DNA from: Chlamydomonas sphaeroides
Taxonomy: Eukaryota > Chlorophyta > Chlorophyceae > Chlamydomonadales > Chlamydomonadaceae
Reading direction: 5' to 3'
Length of the DNA stretch: 15,739 bases
Assembly (NCBI GenBank): GCA_001662425.1
Contig: BDDC01000503.1
Span: 1 to 15,739, forward strand
Part shown: one piece after another, positions 1 to 9,529 of the stretch
Layout: each line of letters starts with the position of its first letter
Position numbering within the stretch: the first letter of the stretch is position 1
Translations under genes and position numbers: made by a program
The notes under the pieces: model-generated
The model's database searches: none
What the model was told of the DNA's origin: nothing
Seen by the model: the letters and a program-made list of their open reading frames with translations, nothing else

Positions 1-198
1 GGGGCCACCCCCCCCCCCCCCCGCCGCCCTTAACACCCTGAGCCGCCTACGCACGGGTAGCGCCTGCTGCAGTAGCCCGCCCCGCGCATCCGGCCTGCCC
101 TCTGGGCGCCGCCGTGCCTGGCACGTCGGCCTGCCCCTGACACCGCCGCCTCACGTCGCGCCTCCGCCGCTGCCCTCCGCCCTCTGCTCCGGCCCCAG
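1..198. other. Left edge: C15 run and intronic sequence
   Basis: Positions 8-22 are an uninterrupted run of 15 C, followed by C-rich sequence up to the acceptor CAG at 196-198. I could not place an upstream exon of the poly(A) polymerase here. The stretch is best read as the 3' part of an intron, with the exon for the Gly-Ser and Asp-x-Asp catalytic motif lying outside the window. Open frames on either strand look like by-products of the base composition. Confidence 0.5.
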
Positions 199-3083
199 TG
201 GTTGTGGTGGGCCTGGTGCAGCCCAGCAGCCACCTGGGCTTCTACGACCGCAACGAGCGGCCGCAGGTGCGGGAGGGGAGGGGAGGGGGCTGCTGGCAGG
301 CGGCAGCACGCAGCGCGCAGCGCCTGGCTGCGGTAGCCGCGTGCCTTTGAGGTCGCTGGTTGCCCCGGGCCTGACACGTCGGGTCGGGATCCTCGCCTGC
401 GTCGCCCGCCTCAACCTTCACCACTGCCCCTGCCCCTCAGCCACCTTAACCCCTGTCCCTGTCCTGTCCTGTCCCGACCCCAGGTGGCCCGGCTGCTGGA
501 CCGGCTGGTGCCGCAGCTGCGCTCCCGGCTGCAGCTCACCAAGCTGCTCACGCTGCGCCACTGCCGCGTGCCCATCATCAAGCTGGCCACCGCGCAGGTG
601 CGGCCGCGGGGGCTGGGCGCTGCGCGCTCGCGCCGGCATCGCGGACGCAGAGCTGGCAGAGCTGCCAGGGCGAAACACCGCCCCGCTCCGGCCTGGCCCC
701 GCGCCCCGCCCGACATCGTGCCCCTGCCCCCTGCAGGGCGTGGCGGTGGACGTGTCCATGACGGGCCGCGACGGCGTGCGGGCGGCCGAGTACGTGCGGC
801 AGCAGGTGGGGCCGAGCCTGAGGGCCGAGCCTGAGGGCCGAGCCTGAGGGCCGAGCCTGAGGGCCGAGCCGTAGGGCCGAGCCTGAGGGCCAAGCGCCGA
901 GCGTCGAGGGGCTGAGGGCCGGGGGCCGAGGGGAGGGGCTGTTGGTCACGAGGCGTTTGGCCCGGTCGGGACGCGAGGGTGCGCCGCCGGACTCGTACGG
1001 GGGCGCGCGCCTCAGCGTGCACGGCTGTCCAAGAGCGCAACGTCGGCACGAGCGGGGCAGCCCTGTGTGCCGCAACACGCTGCCCCGCCATGTCCTCCGG
1101 CTACACACCCCTCGCCCACCCAGTCATCCCCCGCCGCCTCCCTCCTCCCTCCCTGCCTGCCTGCCTGCCTCCCTGCCTGCCTCCCTGCCTGCCCCCCCTG
1201 CCTGCCTGCCGCAGGTGGACGCCTACCCGGCGCTGCGGCCGCTGGCGCTGGTGCTCAAGTCCTTCCTCAAGGCCGAGGGGCTGGGCGAGGTGGCCACGGG
1301 CGGGCTGTCGTCGTACGGCCTGACCTTCATGGTGCTGGCGCACCTCATGGTGGGGCGGGGCTAGGAGGGCAGGGAGGGCGAGCAAGAGGGGCGGGGCCAG
1401 GAGGGCAGGGAGGGCGAGCCGCGGACGTCCGGCCCCGTGGCACGTCACCCCTAGGCGCCCCTGCGGCCCTGCCCGCGTGTGGCCCCACACGCCCCGCCCC
1501 TGGCCCCACCTCCCCCCCCAACTTCGCCCCCACCCGCAACCCCGCCCTCGCCCCAGTGGGACCTGTCTTGTGCATCAGCACTTTCCTCTCTCCGTGTCAA
1601 ACCCAACCCCAACCCCCAACCCCCAACCCCCGACCCCCAACCCCGCAGGAGGAGGCCCGCCGCGGCTCCGACCTGGCCGACACGGGCGCGCTGTTGCACA
1701 GCCTGCTGCGCCGCTACGGCCGCAACTTCGACTGCCGCAGCATGGCGGTGTCGGTGCGGGACGGAGGGCTGGTGCCCAAGGGCCGACTGGGTGAGGCCCC
1801 CACAGCCAGGCGCACCAGGCGCAGGCCCCCCGGATGGGCGGGGTGGGGCGAGGGACGTGGGCGCCGGGCGCTGCGGGCGGGACTTGGGCGCCACCCGGCA
1901 GGCTGGGTGGGTGGGGGCTGCGGCGGCCTGCTGCCGGTGGGGCATGGCTCCGGGAGTCCGGCGATGTGTGGTAGCGGTGGGGCGGTAGTGTGCAGCGGTG
2001 GGCGGGGCGCTGCGCTGACCAGCACGAAGGGCGAGCACCGAGAGCCGCTGCGCTGCCCCCGCACGCCACTGGAGTTGTCTGGGGGTGTCTCGTGGTGCAT
2101 CCTGCTCCGTGCTGCGCTGCGCTGCGCTGTGCTGTGCTATGCACGGCGAGGGCCCCTGTGTCGCCGGCCTCGGCGTGCGAGCACACGGACCACGGCCTTG
2201 CTCCGCGGCGTCTCTTGTCATGACGTCAGCGGTCTCGTCTTGTTCCATGCCAACCTACATGCCTGCGTGGCCGACCACCCTGCTCCTGTGGGTCCCTCCG
2301 CCCCAGGCTTTGACCACGTGGACCACGGCGACCGTATCGTGACCATCGACCCGCTCACAGGTGGGTGGGGCTGCACCGCCATAACGTGTAGGGGCCTCCA
2401 AGTAGGGTTGCAGCTTGGGAATGTAGAATGTCATGTAGAGTTCTGCTTGGACGCGCAGCCCTACTCGCTGGTGGGCGTGGGCCCGTGGCGTGAATCGCTC
2501 ACGGCCGGGAGGCTGGGGTTGGCTGGCGCGACATGGGCCGCTCGAACTCACCCTTCAGGCGCGCCTGCGCTCTGCCGACTTGCGGGGAGGCGGGTCGCGT
2601 CGCTGCGGCAGCGCCTACCCGCAAGTCGGCCGTGTGTCGCCGTTGGCCTTTCCGAAAGGCGGCCCGCGCTTCCCTTTCCTGTCCTGCCCTTCCCCGGCCT
2701 CCGCCCGCGCGCACCACATCCCACACTGCTCGCCAGTACACAGCGGGCCTGGGCCACCGCGCTCACCACCCCCTGCGCACCTGCCTCCCTCCCCCTGACG
2801 CCCGGCCGCAGGCCGCAACTGCACCGAGGGCTGCTTCCGCTCCTTTGCGGTGCTGGCGGCGCTGACCCGTGCCGAGGCTTACCTGTCGGCCTGGGTGGCC
2901 AAGGGCCGCGACGTGCCGGCTGATGCGGACATCCTAGGGCCGCTGCTGGAGCCGGTGGCGGAGGACGAGGGCGCGGAGGGGCAGGAGGCGGAGGGGGAGG
3001 AGGGGGCGTGGTGGGCTGCAGGAGGGGGAGGCGGTGGTGGCGGGGGCGGAGGAGGCGGGCTTGGGAAGCGCGGCCGCGTGTGA
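199..3083 (+). CDS. TRF4: TRF4/PAPD5-type non-canonical poly(A) RNA polymerase, 5' partial
   Basis: This nuclear nucleotidyltransferase family adds short A tails to aberrant or noncoding RNAs for exosome processing (family knowledge). I assemble seven exons: 199-266, 484-597, 737-805, 1215-1349, 1649-1790, 2307-2360 and 2812-3083 (stop TGA). All introns are GT-AG and the phases agree, giving 283 residues after a split first codon. The first exon begins with VVVGLV, matching the end of the family's SDIDLVV motif, so the first two catalytic Asp lie outside the window. Exon 2 has RVPIIKL and exon 3 has VDVS, the third catalytic Asp. Exon 4 reads YPALRPLALVLKSFL, then GGLSSYGLTFMVLA, diagnostic of TRF4 rather than GLD-2. 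Exon 5 has LLRRYGRNFD and DGGLVPKGR; exons 6-7 join as IDPLTGRN, the nucleotide-recognition region. The tail is acidic and ends in a run of 13 Gly plus KRGRV. Subfamily assignment is confident; exon edges are predictions. Confidence 0.87.
811..888 (+). repeat. 13-bp minisatellite, six units
   Basis: Six consecutive copies of GCCGAGCCTGAGG begin at 811, 824, 837, 850, 863 and 876. Five are identical and the fifth has GT in place of TG. The array lies in intron 3 of the poly(A) polymerase and starts only five bases after the donor GT at 806. Degenerate GCCGAG-like sequence continues to about 930. Confidence 0.95.
1139..1214 (+). repeat. CCTG-rich pyrimidine tract before an acceptor
   Basis: Interrupted CCTG/CCTCC tetranucleotide repeats fill the last 75 bases of intron 3 of the poly(A) polymerase and end in GCAG just before the exon at 1215. 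They act as the polypyrimidine tract and also form a microsatellite likely to vary in length. Confidence 0.85.
1601..1648 (+). repeat. (CCCCCAA)n tract at a splice acceptor
   Basis: Runs of three to five C separated by AA or GA make up the end of intron 4 of the poly(A) polymerase, ending in CCGCAG at 1643-1648. The complementary strand has at least five G runs with short TT spacers, a pattern able to form a G-quadruplex. It resembles a telomere repeat but lies inside a gene and is short. Confidence 0.8.
2108..2143 (+). repeat. GCTGC/GCTGT short tandem repeat
   Basis: Four or more imperfect five-base units of the type GCTGC, then GCTGT, lie in the middle of intron 5 of the poly(A) polymerase. 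No function is suggested. Confidence 0.7.
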
Positions 3084-3810
3084 GGGGCTGGAGGGTGAGG
3101 GAGGATGGGCAGGGTGTGTGGTGGGGGGATGAGGGCTGAGAAGGGTGCCGCAGCATGAAGGGGCGCGGCGAAGGAGCAAAAACGCCGTACTCCGAACGCG
3201 TGCCCGAATCGCCCCGGTGTACACGCGATGCATAGCCACGCAAACGCAAGTAATGCATCGTGCTTAAAGGAAGACATGTGGCCCAGTCGTGTCTCGTGTG
3301 ACTGTGTCACAGAAACCACGGTACCTGAACAGCAGGGCTCACATCTCGGCAAAGGCAACTCAACTCAACATGGAGACGACTATTCTTGTGTGCCAACGCT
3401 ACGTGCTCTGGGCAGACAAGACACCCTGCCTCGCGTGAATCGAGTCGCTTCCGCAGTTCCGGCAACTGTTGCCGTCTTCGCAAGCCGCTCCCCAAGTAAC
3501 CTACAAGAGATGTCTTTGTGTAGCTCTAAGGCGCGTATCAGCCGTTGTCGGTGACCGCCTGACGCAGTACACCGCTGGCACGGAACATGCATCGACGGAG
3601 GCACGGTGCAGTTTACACGGTAACAAACAGTTGGTTGTAAACAACTGTTGCTCTTGGTCTTAACAACCGGAGCAAGTATGGGGAGCGACAAAGGCGACAA
3701 GCCTGGGCCTGTAAGGCACTTCCCTGCGGGCTTCTGGCTCGAATTCAACAACTTCTGGTAGGTCGGCAACAACGGAGCTGGTGGCGTTCGCCGCAAGGCG
3801 CGGCTTTGAG
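3084..3810 (+). other. Intergenic: 3' UTR of gene 1 and 5' region of gene 2
   Basis: No convincing coding exon is seen. The G+C content drops visibly compared with the flanking exons, especially from 3170 to 3700. It probably contains the 3' untranslated region of the poly(A) polymerase up to a TGTAA near 3636 and then the promoter and 5' leader of the next plus-strand gene. A second TGTAA is at 3705-3709. No TATA box stands out. Confidence 0.6.
3626..3649 (+). terminator. Stem-loop with TGTAA in the loop; candidate poly(A) signal
   Basis: AACAGTTG at 3626-3633 and CAACTGTT at 3642-3649 are perfect inverted repeats. The eight-base loop contains TGTAA at 3636-3640. TGTAA is the usual poly(A) signal in chlorophycean green algae (known). 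Its position about 550 nt after the stop at 3083 suits the 3' end of the poly(A) polymerase transcript. Use of this site is inferred. Confidence 0.5.
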
Positions 3811-6087
3811 ATGACACCGCCCTTGCGTATGCGGCGCAGGCATGGGCTCTACGAGGACACCAACCAGCGGCCGTCCTCGGCTGCTATCTCATCGTGAGTG
3901 CCGGTCTGGCAGCGCGGCTGGGGGGACCCGGGCGAGTGTAACCAATGTGCCTCGCGCTGCTGCCAGCAGACTCCTGCAAACCTACTCGCTTCCCAGTTGT
4001 TGCTCGTGACGCCCATGAATGCGGCATGCCCTGCGCCTTACCTATAACCAAACCATGATGGAGGAGGCCGACGAAACTCTATCCTGGCGCAGGTGGTATG
4101 CCGCGCACGCGCAGGCGGTCTGGGGCGACTCGGCCGTCACTCTTGCAGAAACTCAGCGGCATGCGAACCGGTGAGCTACGGTTTTACGGGAGGCCGAGAG
4201 TTGGGTGGGAGCGCCGGCCCCTGCACCGCGAGCCGCGAGCCGCGAGCTGTGGCCATCCCGAACACGCTTCAACGCGAGCCAGTCTGGTCGCGGGCATGTG
4301 GAGCTGCAGGTGTCGCAACACGGGCACCTCGTGGGGTCCGCTAGCGGCAGCATGCGCCGCTACTTAGCCTTGCGAAGCCCTTGAGCGCCCGACGCGGCCC
4401 ACCTCTCGTCGCCTCCCCAACCACGCCGCTCACCTGCGAACTCGACATTGCAAAGGACCTGCCAAGGCCTGCTGCACGTTACCGGTGACGAATGCTCGCC
4501 CCCGCGCGCCCCCCCCCCCAGCATGAAACGCAAGCGCGGCTACCGGGCGACACATGATGTCAGCCAGGCGGCTGGTGGCGATATGCGCGGCTCGGAAGAC
4601 GAGGTGCGATCCGAATCCGAACTCTAGCGTCGACACTCCTCTGCCCACGTCTGTGCTCTCACCACCGCGTCCCATGCGCGGATGTCACCTTGCCGCGCAT
4701 GCGCCTGCCCCTTGCGCCACGCCCTCCCGCCCCGCCGCATCCCCCCAGCCTCTGCCTGCTCCCCGCCATGCCGCCGGCGCCCTGACCTGCTTGGGAGGCC
4801 CCTGCCGGACTGGAGCTGACCGGAGCTGCGCTCTGACCCCGCTACCTACGTGCCCGCCGCCAGGACCACGACACCTCGCAAGCCACCGGCTCGGCCTTCA
4901 CAAGCCCCGACCACAGCCGCTTCAACCGCGGCCAGGAGCGCAACCACCGGCGGGAGCTCTTTGCGCGCTTCGCATTCAGCGACCCACCCGGCTCCCTCAC
5001 CGGCGGCACCCGCGTCGCTGCCCTCGGCGCCGACTCCGACCTTCCCGCCCCCGCCCACTCGAGCGGCGGCCGCGGCAGCGGCCAGCTCCGCCCGCGCGCC
5101 TTTGTCCGCCGCGGCGGCGGCGCGCCGCCCTCGTCGACCTGGGCCCCCCCCATGCAGCCTGACCCCACCGACCCCGACCCGCCCGAGCTGATGCACCAGC
5201 GGCGCGGCGTGGGAGCGGACGGGCCAGAGCCGTCGGAGCTGCGCGGCGACATGCGGCCGACGTCCGGCGTCGCCGCTGGGACGCCCTGGGGCTGGGAGTC
5301 TGCCTACAGCCTGTCCGACCTGGTGCACCCGGCGGGCGGCGAGCCTGACGTCAAGCGCACCCGGTCCGAGAGCGGCGCGTGGCACGCCACGGCCGCGTTT
5401 GCGTCGCTGGCGCGCGTGACCGCCGTGCCCGGGCGCCCGGAGCCGCAGCCCGACGTGGTCATGCAGCCGCAGGCGCCGCCGCGCGTCGGCCCGAGTCCGT
5501 TTGGGCAGATGGCGGCCGCCGCAGGCGCGTCGGCGGGCGCTGGGCCGCTGGCGTCGCGCAGTACGGAAGACCTGTTGCGCAGCATCAGCGCGGCGGCGGC
5601 GGCCGCCTTCACGCCGGCGGCGCCGCCGCAGCCGCAGCGCGCGGCGGCGGCGCTGGCGGCGCCTTCGGGGGCCGGTCTGCTGCCAGCGTGGCTGGGCGAG
5701 GCGGGCAGCCAGGTCGAGTCGCTCCTGACAGACATGGGCATGGGCCCCGAGGAGCGAGGAGAGCTGCCGCCGGCTTGGCGGTCTGGCCCGAGCAACAACC
5801 GCCCCTGCAGCAACTTGGCGTCGGCCGAGCCGCTCCGGCTGCCGCAGCCCACACCGCGCCGTGACTTGGAGGCGCTGCTGCGGCTGCGGTGCCAGGCGGC
5901 GGGCGCGGCGCAGGTGGAGCCGACGGGCGACGCGGCGCCGGTTGCGCCGGCCGCACCGACGCCGGCGGCCGCGGCCTTGGGGCAGGGCCGTGAGGCTTGT
6001 GGCCTGATTGCGGCAGCAGGCGTGGGTGGCAGCCGTGACAGCTTTGTCACGGCTTGCGAGGAGCTGTTTGGGCCGCTGCTGATGTGA
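3811..6087 (+). CDS. Unrecognised protein: basic N-terminus, Ala/Pro-rich tail, four exons
   Basis: I assemble exons 3811-3893, 4093-4170, 4522-4603 and 4864-6087 (stop TGA). Donors are GTGAGT, GTGAGC and GTGCGA, and acceptors are GCAG, C11-AG and CCAG. All junctions are in phase and give 488 residues. The ATG at 3811 is the only in-frame ATG after an upstream stop. Residues 1-130 look most protein-like: RMRRRHGLYED near the start, a likely helix LAETQRHANRMKRKRGYR (about 45-62) with a KRKR nuclear-localisation-type cluster, an acidic SEDEDHD, then RFNRGQERNHRRELFARFAF. Residues 178-488 are rich in Ala, Pro and Gly with poly-Ala runs, and hold short hydrophobic motifs (EDLLRSI, VESLLTDMG, LEALLRL) and a C-terminal EELFGPLLM. 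This suggests a nuclear, largely disordered regulatory protein, but I recognise no family. The last exon is certain as an open frame; the small exons depend on splice reading. Confidence 0.6.
4226..4247 (+). repeat. CCGCGAG triplicate in intron 2 of gene 2
   Basis: Three copies of the seven-base unit CCGCGAG occur in the intron between the second and third exons. It is a minor tandem repeat with no visible role. Confidence 0.8.
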
Positions 6088-9000
6088 GGCGGCCGCTGGG
6101 GGCATCGCCCGCACGCCGTGCTTGGGGGGCGCCTTGTCGGCACGAGGAGCTTGAGGGGTATTCGACGGTGCATCTGGCTGGTTGGCGGCAGGCAGAGCAC
6201 GATGCACGGTAGCATGGGGGGGGGGCAGGCGCCAGCACGACCCGGCGCTCGGCAACGTATGGATGGTGCTGCCGGCCGGTTGGCGTGCGGTGGCCGAGTC
6301 AAGGCACCGCATGGCGCGTGGTGACACTGAGGCGGTCTTGGTTACGGTTTCAACCGGAGGACGGAAAGGTCAGTACTGCTATGGTTATGTTGCATGGCAG
6401 GCGTGTGGCGACTTGTAGCGTTTTTTAGTGTCAGCAGTTATACTTTTATCAGCGCGGTGGTTTTAGTTCAGTCGCACGGTCGATGTCGCGTAATAAGTGG
6501 ATCGGCACGGTGTTCGCTAGCGAGGCCCGGCCTACGAGGCAGGGTCCTTGCGACGGCGTGTACCTGCGCCCCCTAGCTCCTGCCCTGAACAGCCTTTGGT
6601 AGCCCCAGCCAGGGGACGGTGGGACTGGTCGTGCATGCGCCGACTGCTGCATTTGTGTGCATGACTGGCCGGGAGTGTTCCCAACTGGGACGGGCTCGGT
6701 GACAGCTATTGGCCGAGCGCGCGGTGCCCTGCTGCCTGCGCCTGGGCCATAGCAACTTGACGCTAGCTATTCATACGCCGAGCAACGCCGGCGTTGCACT
6801 GCTCGACACTTTCGTTTGCACTACTGTTAGCGGCCGTATGCCCAGGGCAGGCTCGCCATGCGGCGAGTGCTGGCGGTGTTGCTTACCGAGGTTTGGCCGC
6901 GGTCGCCAACGCACGCGCTGTTGGCAGGGTGCAGCGCGGCGGGGGCAGGGTTGGACTGCCTTGGCATGTTTACGCGCGCTGCGGGGTGCCGCACGGCTGC
7001 GGAACGAAGGCTCGTCGGGTGCGCCAGGGCAGCGGGCATCGGGGGCGGCCGCGGCGCTTTGGCGCGTGTGCACGCCAGGGCGCGTGGCCGCATCCGCCGC
7101 TTCTGCTTGGCTCATGGTTGCGCTTCGCCACGCCACAGCTCTGACGCTGGAACGACGCCACGGGCTGCCATAAAACGATGGGAATTGCTTTGGCGTGGTA
7201 TACAATGCCGTTCACCTAATAGCACTCGATTTGGGTAGGCCGAGCGCACCGGCGGTATGGCTGCCGAGGGATGTTCTGCACGGGTTGCTCGTACATCGGC
7301 ATCGGTTATCAGAGCTGGCGCTGGCGGCAACGGCGCCCTGCCGGACGCGTGCCGGCGTCGCCCCAGGCCTAGGGCCCTAGGCCCCGGTGCGCAGGGAGTT
7401 GCTCTGCTCGCCGCAGTCGCGATGACACAGCGACATACGTTGGGTTTCGAACAGCAGCGCCACGGCTGTGCATGTAACTCGTGATGCTGCTCTCGCCCGC
7501 CGCCCGGGCCGCCGCTGGACCCAGCAGGGTTGCGATGAGTCCAGTTTGTGCATACCGTCGGCCGGACGCGAGTGACCAAGCATACAGCTACCACAACGCA
7601 GCTGGTGCTGGTTCCGTCGCCGCGTTACGAAGCCCACGTCGTCGTAGGCTGCCTCGGGCCCTCGGACACAGCAAGGCCCCCCTGACACACGCCACGCCGG
7701 GGTTCTGGCCCCTCCCTGCTCGCGCTGTGCTAGCCAGCCCATAGGGCGTCGGTGATGTCAAGAGCCATGGGATGTGCCTTGTGCGGGCGGACGCTGAACT
7801 GATGCTTGACTACCTGACAACAGGGTTGGCTCGCCTCTAAAGGGGCACGAGCCATTCGGCTCGGGCACCAAGGTAGCACAAGTAAGAATTAAGCGTTTGT
7901 GAAATCAGTTGACGGAAGTGCGGCTGAAGCCCATGACAGCCACGAGCACGGACATCCGCTCCGCTTTTCCTTAAGAGTGGCCGCCCCCTGAACACTTCAG
8001 GTCTGGTCTGGGTGGCCTCTTTTGGGGGGCGAGCCATGCACCCATGCGCAGCTGGGATAGGGTTGGGGCCGTTGCTTGAAACCGCTTCAGCACCCCCACA
8101 GAGACGCGTGGCGTGCAGCGAGGAGAGTCGGCGCAGATACGGAACGCGTCAGAGACGCTGAGTGGGGCGAGGCTAGACGACGAGGAGAAGCTGGGGTGTG
8201 TCGATCTGCAAGTACCGGTGCCTTGTCCACGCGCGAGCCCGCCGGCTGTGCCGCTCGGGCTGCAGACTTGCGGACACAGACCCTTTGACAATTGCGGCAG
8301 CGCGCGATCCAGCAACCCGTACAAGCGCGTCACCGGAAGAGCCGCCTCACATCGCAGCTATTCACGCACTCGGACAGGAACAGGTAGGATGCACCCAGTA
8401 CACAACCAGGGCACTCGTCGCGGTCCAGCCCACCACTGAGTCCTGCGGCGCGCCCCTGGGGCGCCCAGCTGCACGCATGTCCCCGCATCTCACCAAAAGC
8501 GCCATTGTGCTCGACGTTTAGTCACATCCTGCTGTAGTCAAAGTACACCAACACACGCCAAGGAAACGCCGCCGTCCGCAAAGACCCCATTGACTTGGCG
8601 GCGCAAGCAGCTCCCACTTTTGGGGCACCACCACCCCATGGCGCCACTGCCACACGGCCGCCATGCGAGACGTCCACATAAGGCCGTCCGCGCTGCCCCA
8701 CACGACAAGCGCCATCGCGAATGCCCCAGCCAGGACAAGGTGGGCCCCATCCGGAATAGGGAAAAGGGCGTAACCCCCACCCAGTCCTTCACCTAGGCCT
8801 GTGGGCCGCCCCCACCAATCTGCTGCTTTGCTTCAAGGCATGGAAACGCAGGCGCCCGCCACTCTATCGACTCGTCGTACGTCATAGTGCCGGCACTCGT
8901 CTGGGACGCGACCCCTGTCGGCGCCCCCCCTTTCCCCCGCGCCCCAGCTTCGCGCTAGTACGGCCGCTATCGCAACAGCCGCCGCCCAGCCAGCCAGGCA

Positions 9001-9529
9001 CGGCCAGGAGGCAGGGCCCGCCCTTGCCGCCAACTCAGCCCCCCACACCGCTACGTTTCCGCTTGGCACGGCCAGCTGAGGCTGAGCTCGGCCGCTTGCC
9101 GCGGCCGCCGCCCCCGCTGCCACTCGGCCCTGGCCCTTCGCCGCCGCCATCGCAACCCCCGTCGCCGCCCCCGCCGTGCGAGCGGCGCGGCGGGCGACTC
9201 AGAGCAGGCGGCCTGCCAACGTGCTCGCCCGTGAGCCGGCGGACGATCGCATACGCATTAGGGCTGGATGCCCGAACTGGGGGCTGGATGTTCGAACTGC
9301 CGCGTCCTCGGCCGCCGCCCTGAGCTCAGCTAATCGAACCAGGACCAGCCTTGAGCCATGGGCGACAAAGGCTCACACCCTCACGCGTCCAGGGTGGCCC
9401 CATGCATCCAGGCCCCAGCGGTCCGACTGCAGCCAGCCGCGTTCGCCAGGCCGAGGCACGGGCGCCTCCACCTGCGCCGTGCCTGGATTCTGAGTGCCGC
9501 TGGCTGCCCACAGCTGCTCACTGCAGGCG
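6088..9529. other. 3.4-kb region between converging genes, no convincing gene
   Basis: This region lies between the stop of gene 2 (plus) and the stop of TMEM107 (minus). The first TGTAA after gene 2 is at 7473-7477, about 1.39 kb past the stop, so a long 3' untranslated region is possible. On the minus strand no TGTAA was found below TMEM107. Open frames of 60-150 codons exist on both strands, but none has a recognisable domain or a coherent exon chain. One stretch (8136-8380, plus) is open between a GCGCAG acceptor-like site and a GTAGGA donor-like site, with mixed codon use, and remains doubtful. A proline-rich frame near 9100-9180 follows GC-rich simple sequence. Positions 6400-6510 are unusually T-rich. 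No tRNA, rRNA or transposon ends were recognised. Confidence 0.5.
9261..9300 (+). repeat. Tandem duplication of a 20-bp unit
   Basis: Two adjacent 20-base units, each starting GGGCTGGATG and continuing YYCGAACTG, match at 17 of 20 positions. They lie about 230 bases beyond the TMEM107 stop in presumed noncoding DNA. Confidence 0.9.

Noticed and set aside
1067..2923. Plus-strand open frame of 618 codons across introns of gene 1
   Set aside because: It passes through three introns, is off-frame over most of the TRF4 exons, and is low complexity.
4960..5030. bHLH-like basic region (ERNHRRELFARFA) in gene 2
   Set aside because: The spacing of Arg and Leu resembles a basic region plus helix 1, but the next residues are Gly/Pro/Thr-rich and there is no helix 2, so a bHLH domain is not supported.
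4846..6327. Long minus-strand open frame (493 codons) opposite gene 2
   Set aside because: It is antisense to the Ala/Pro-rich last exon, consists mostly of Arg, Ala and Pro, and has no domain. Such frames arise in DNA with very G+C-rich third positions.
8113..8439. Plus-strand open frame beginning MQRGESAQIRNASETL
   Set aside because: It has acceptable composition and possible splice sites but no partner exons, no homology that I recognise, and an equally long minus-strand frame across the same DNA.
9281..9300. TTCGAAC resembling a tRNA T-loop (also at 7445)
   Set aside because: The five bases on each side do not pair, and no acceptor or anticodon stems can be placed.
9024..9323. Proline-rich open frame like a pherophorin or hydroxyproline-rich wall protein
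   Set aside because: Only a short Pro/Ser stretch from GC-rich simple sequence is present. There is no signal peptide, no Cys-rich domain and no splice support.
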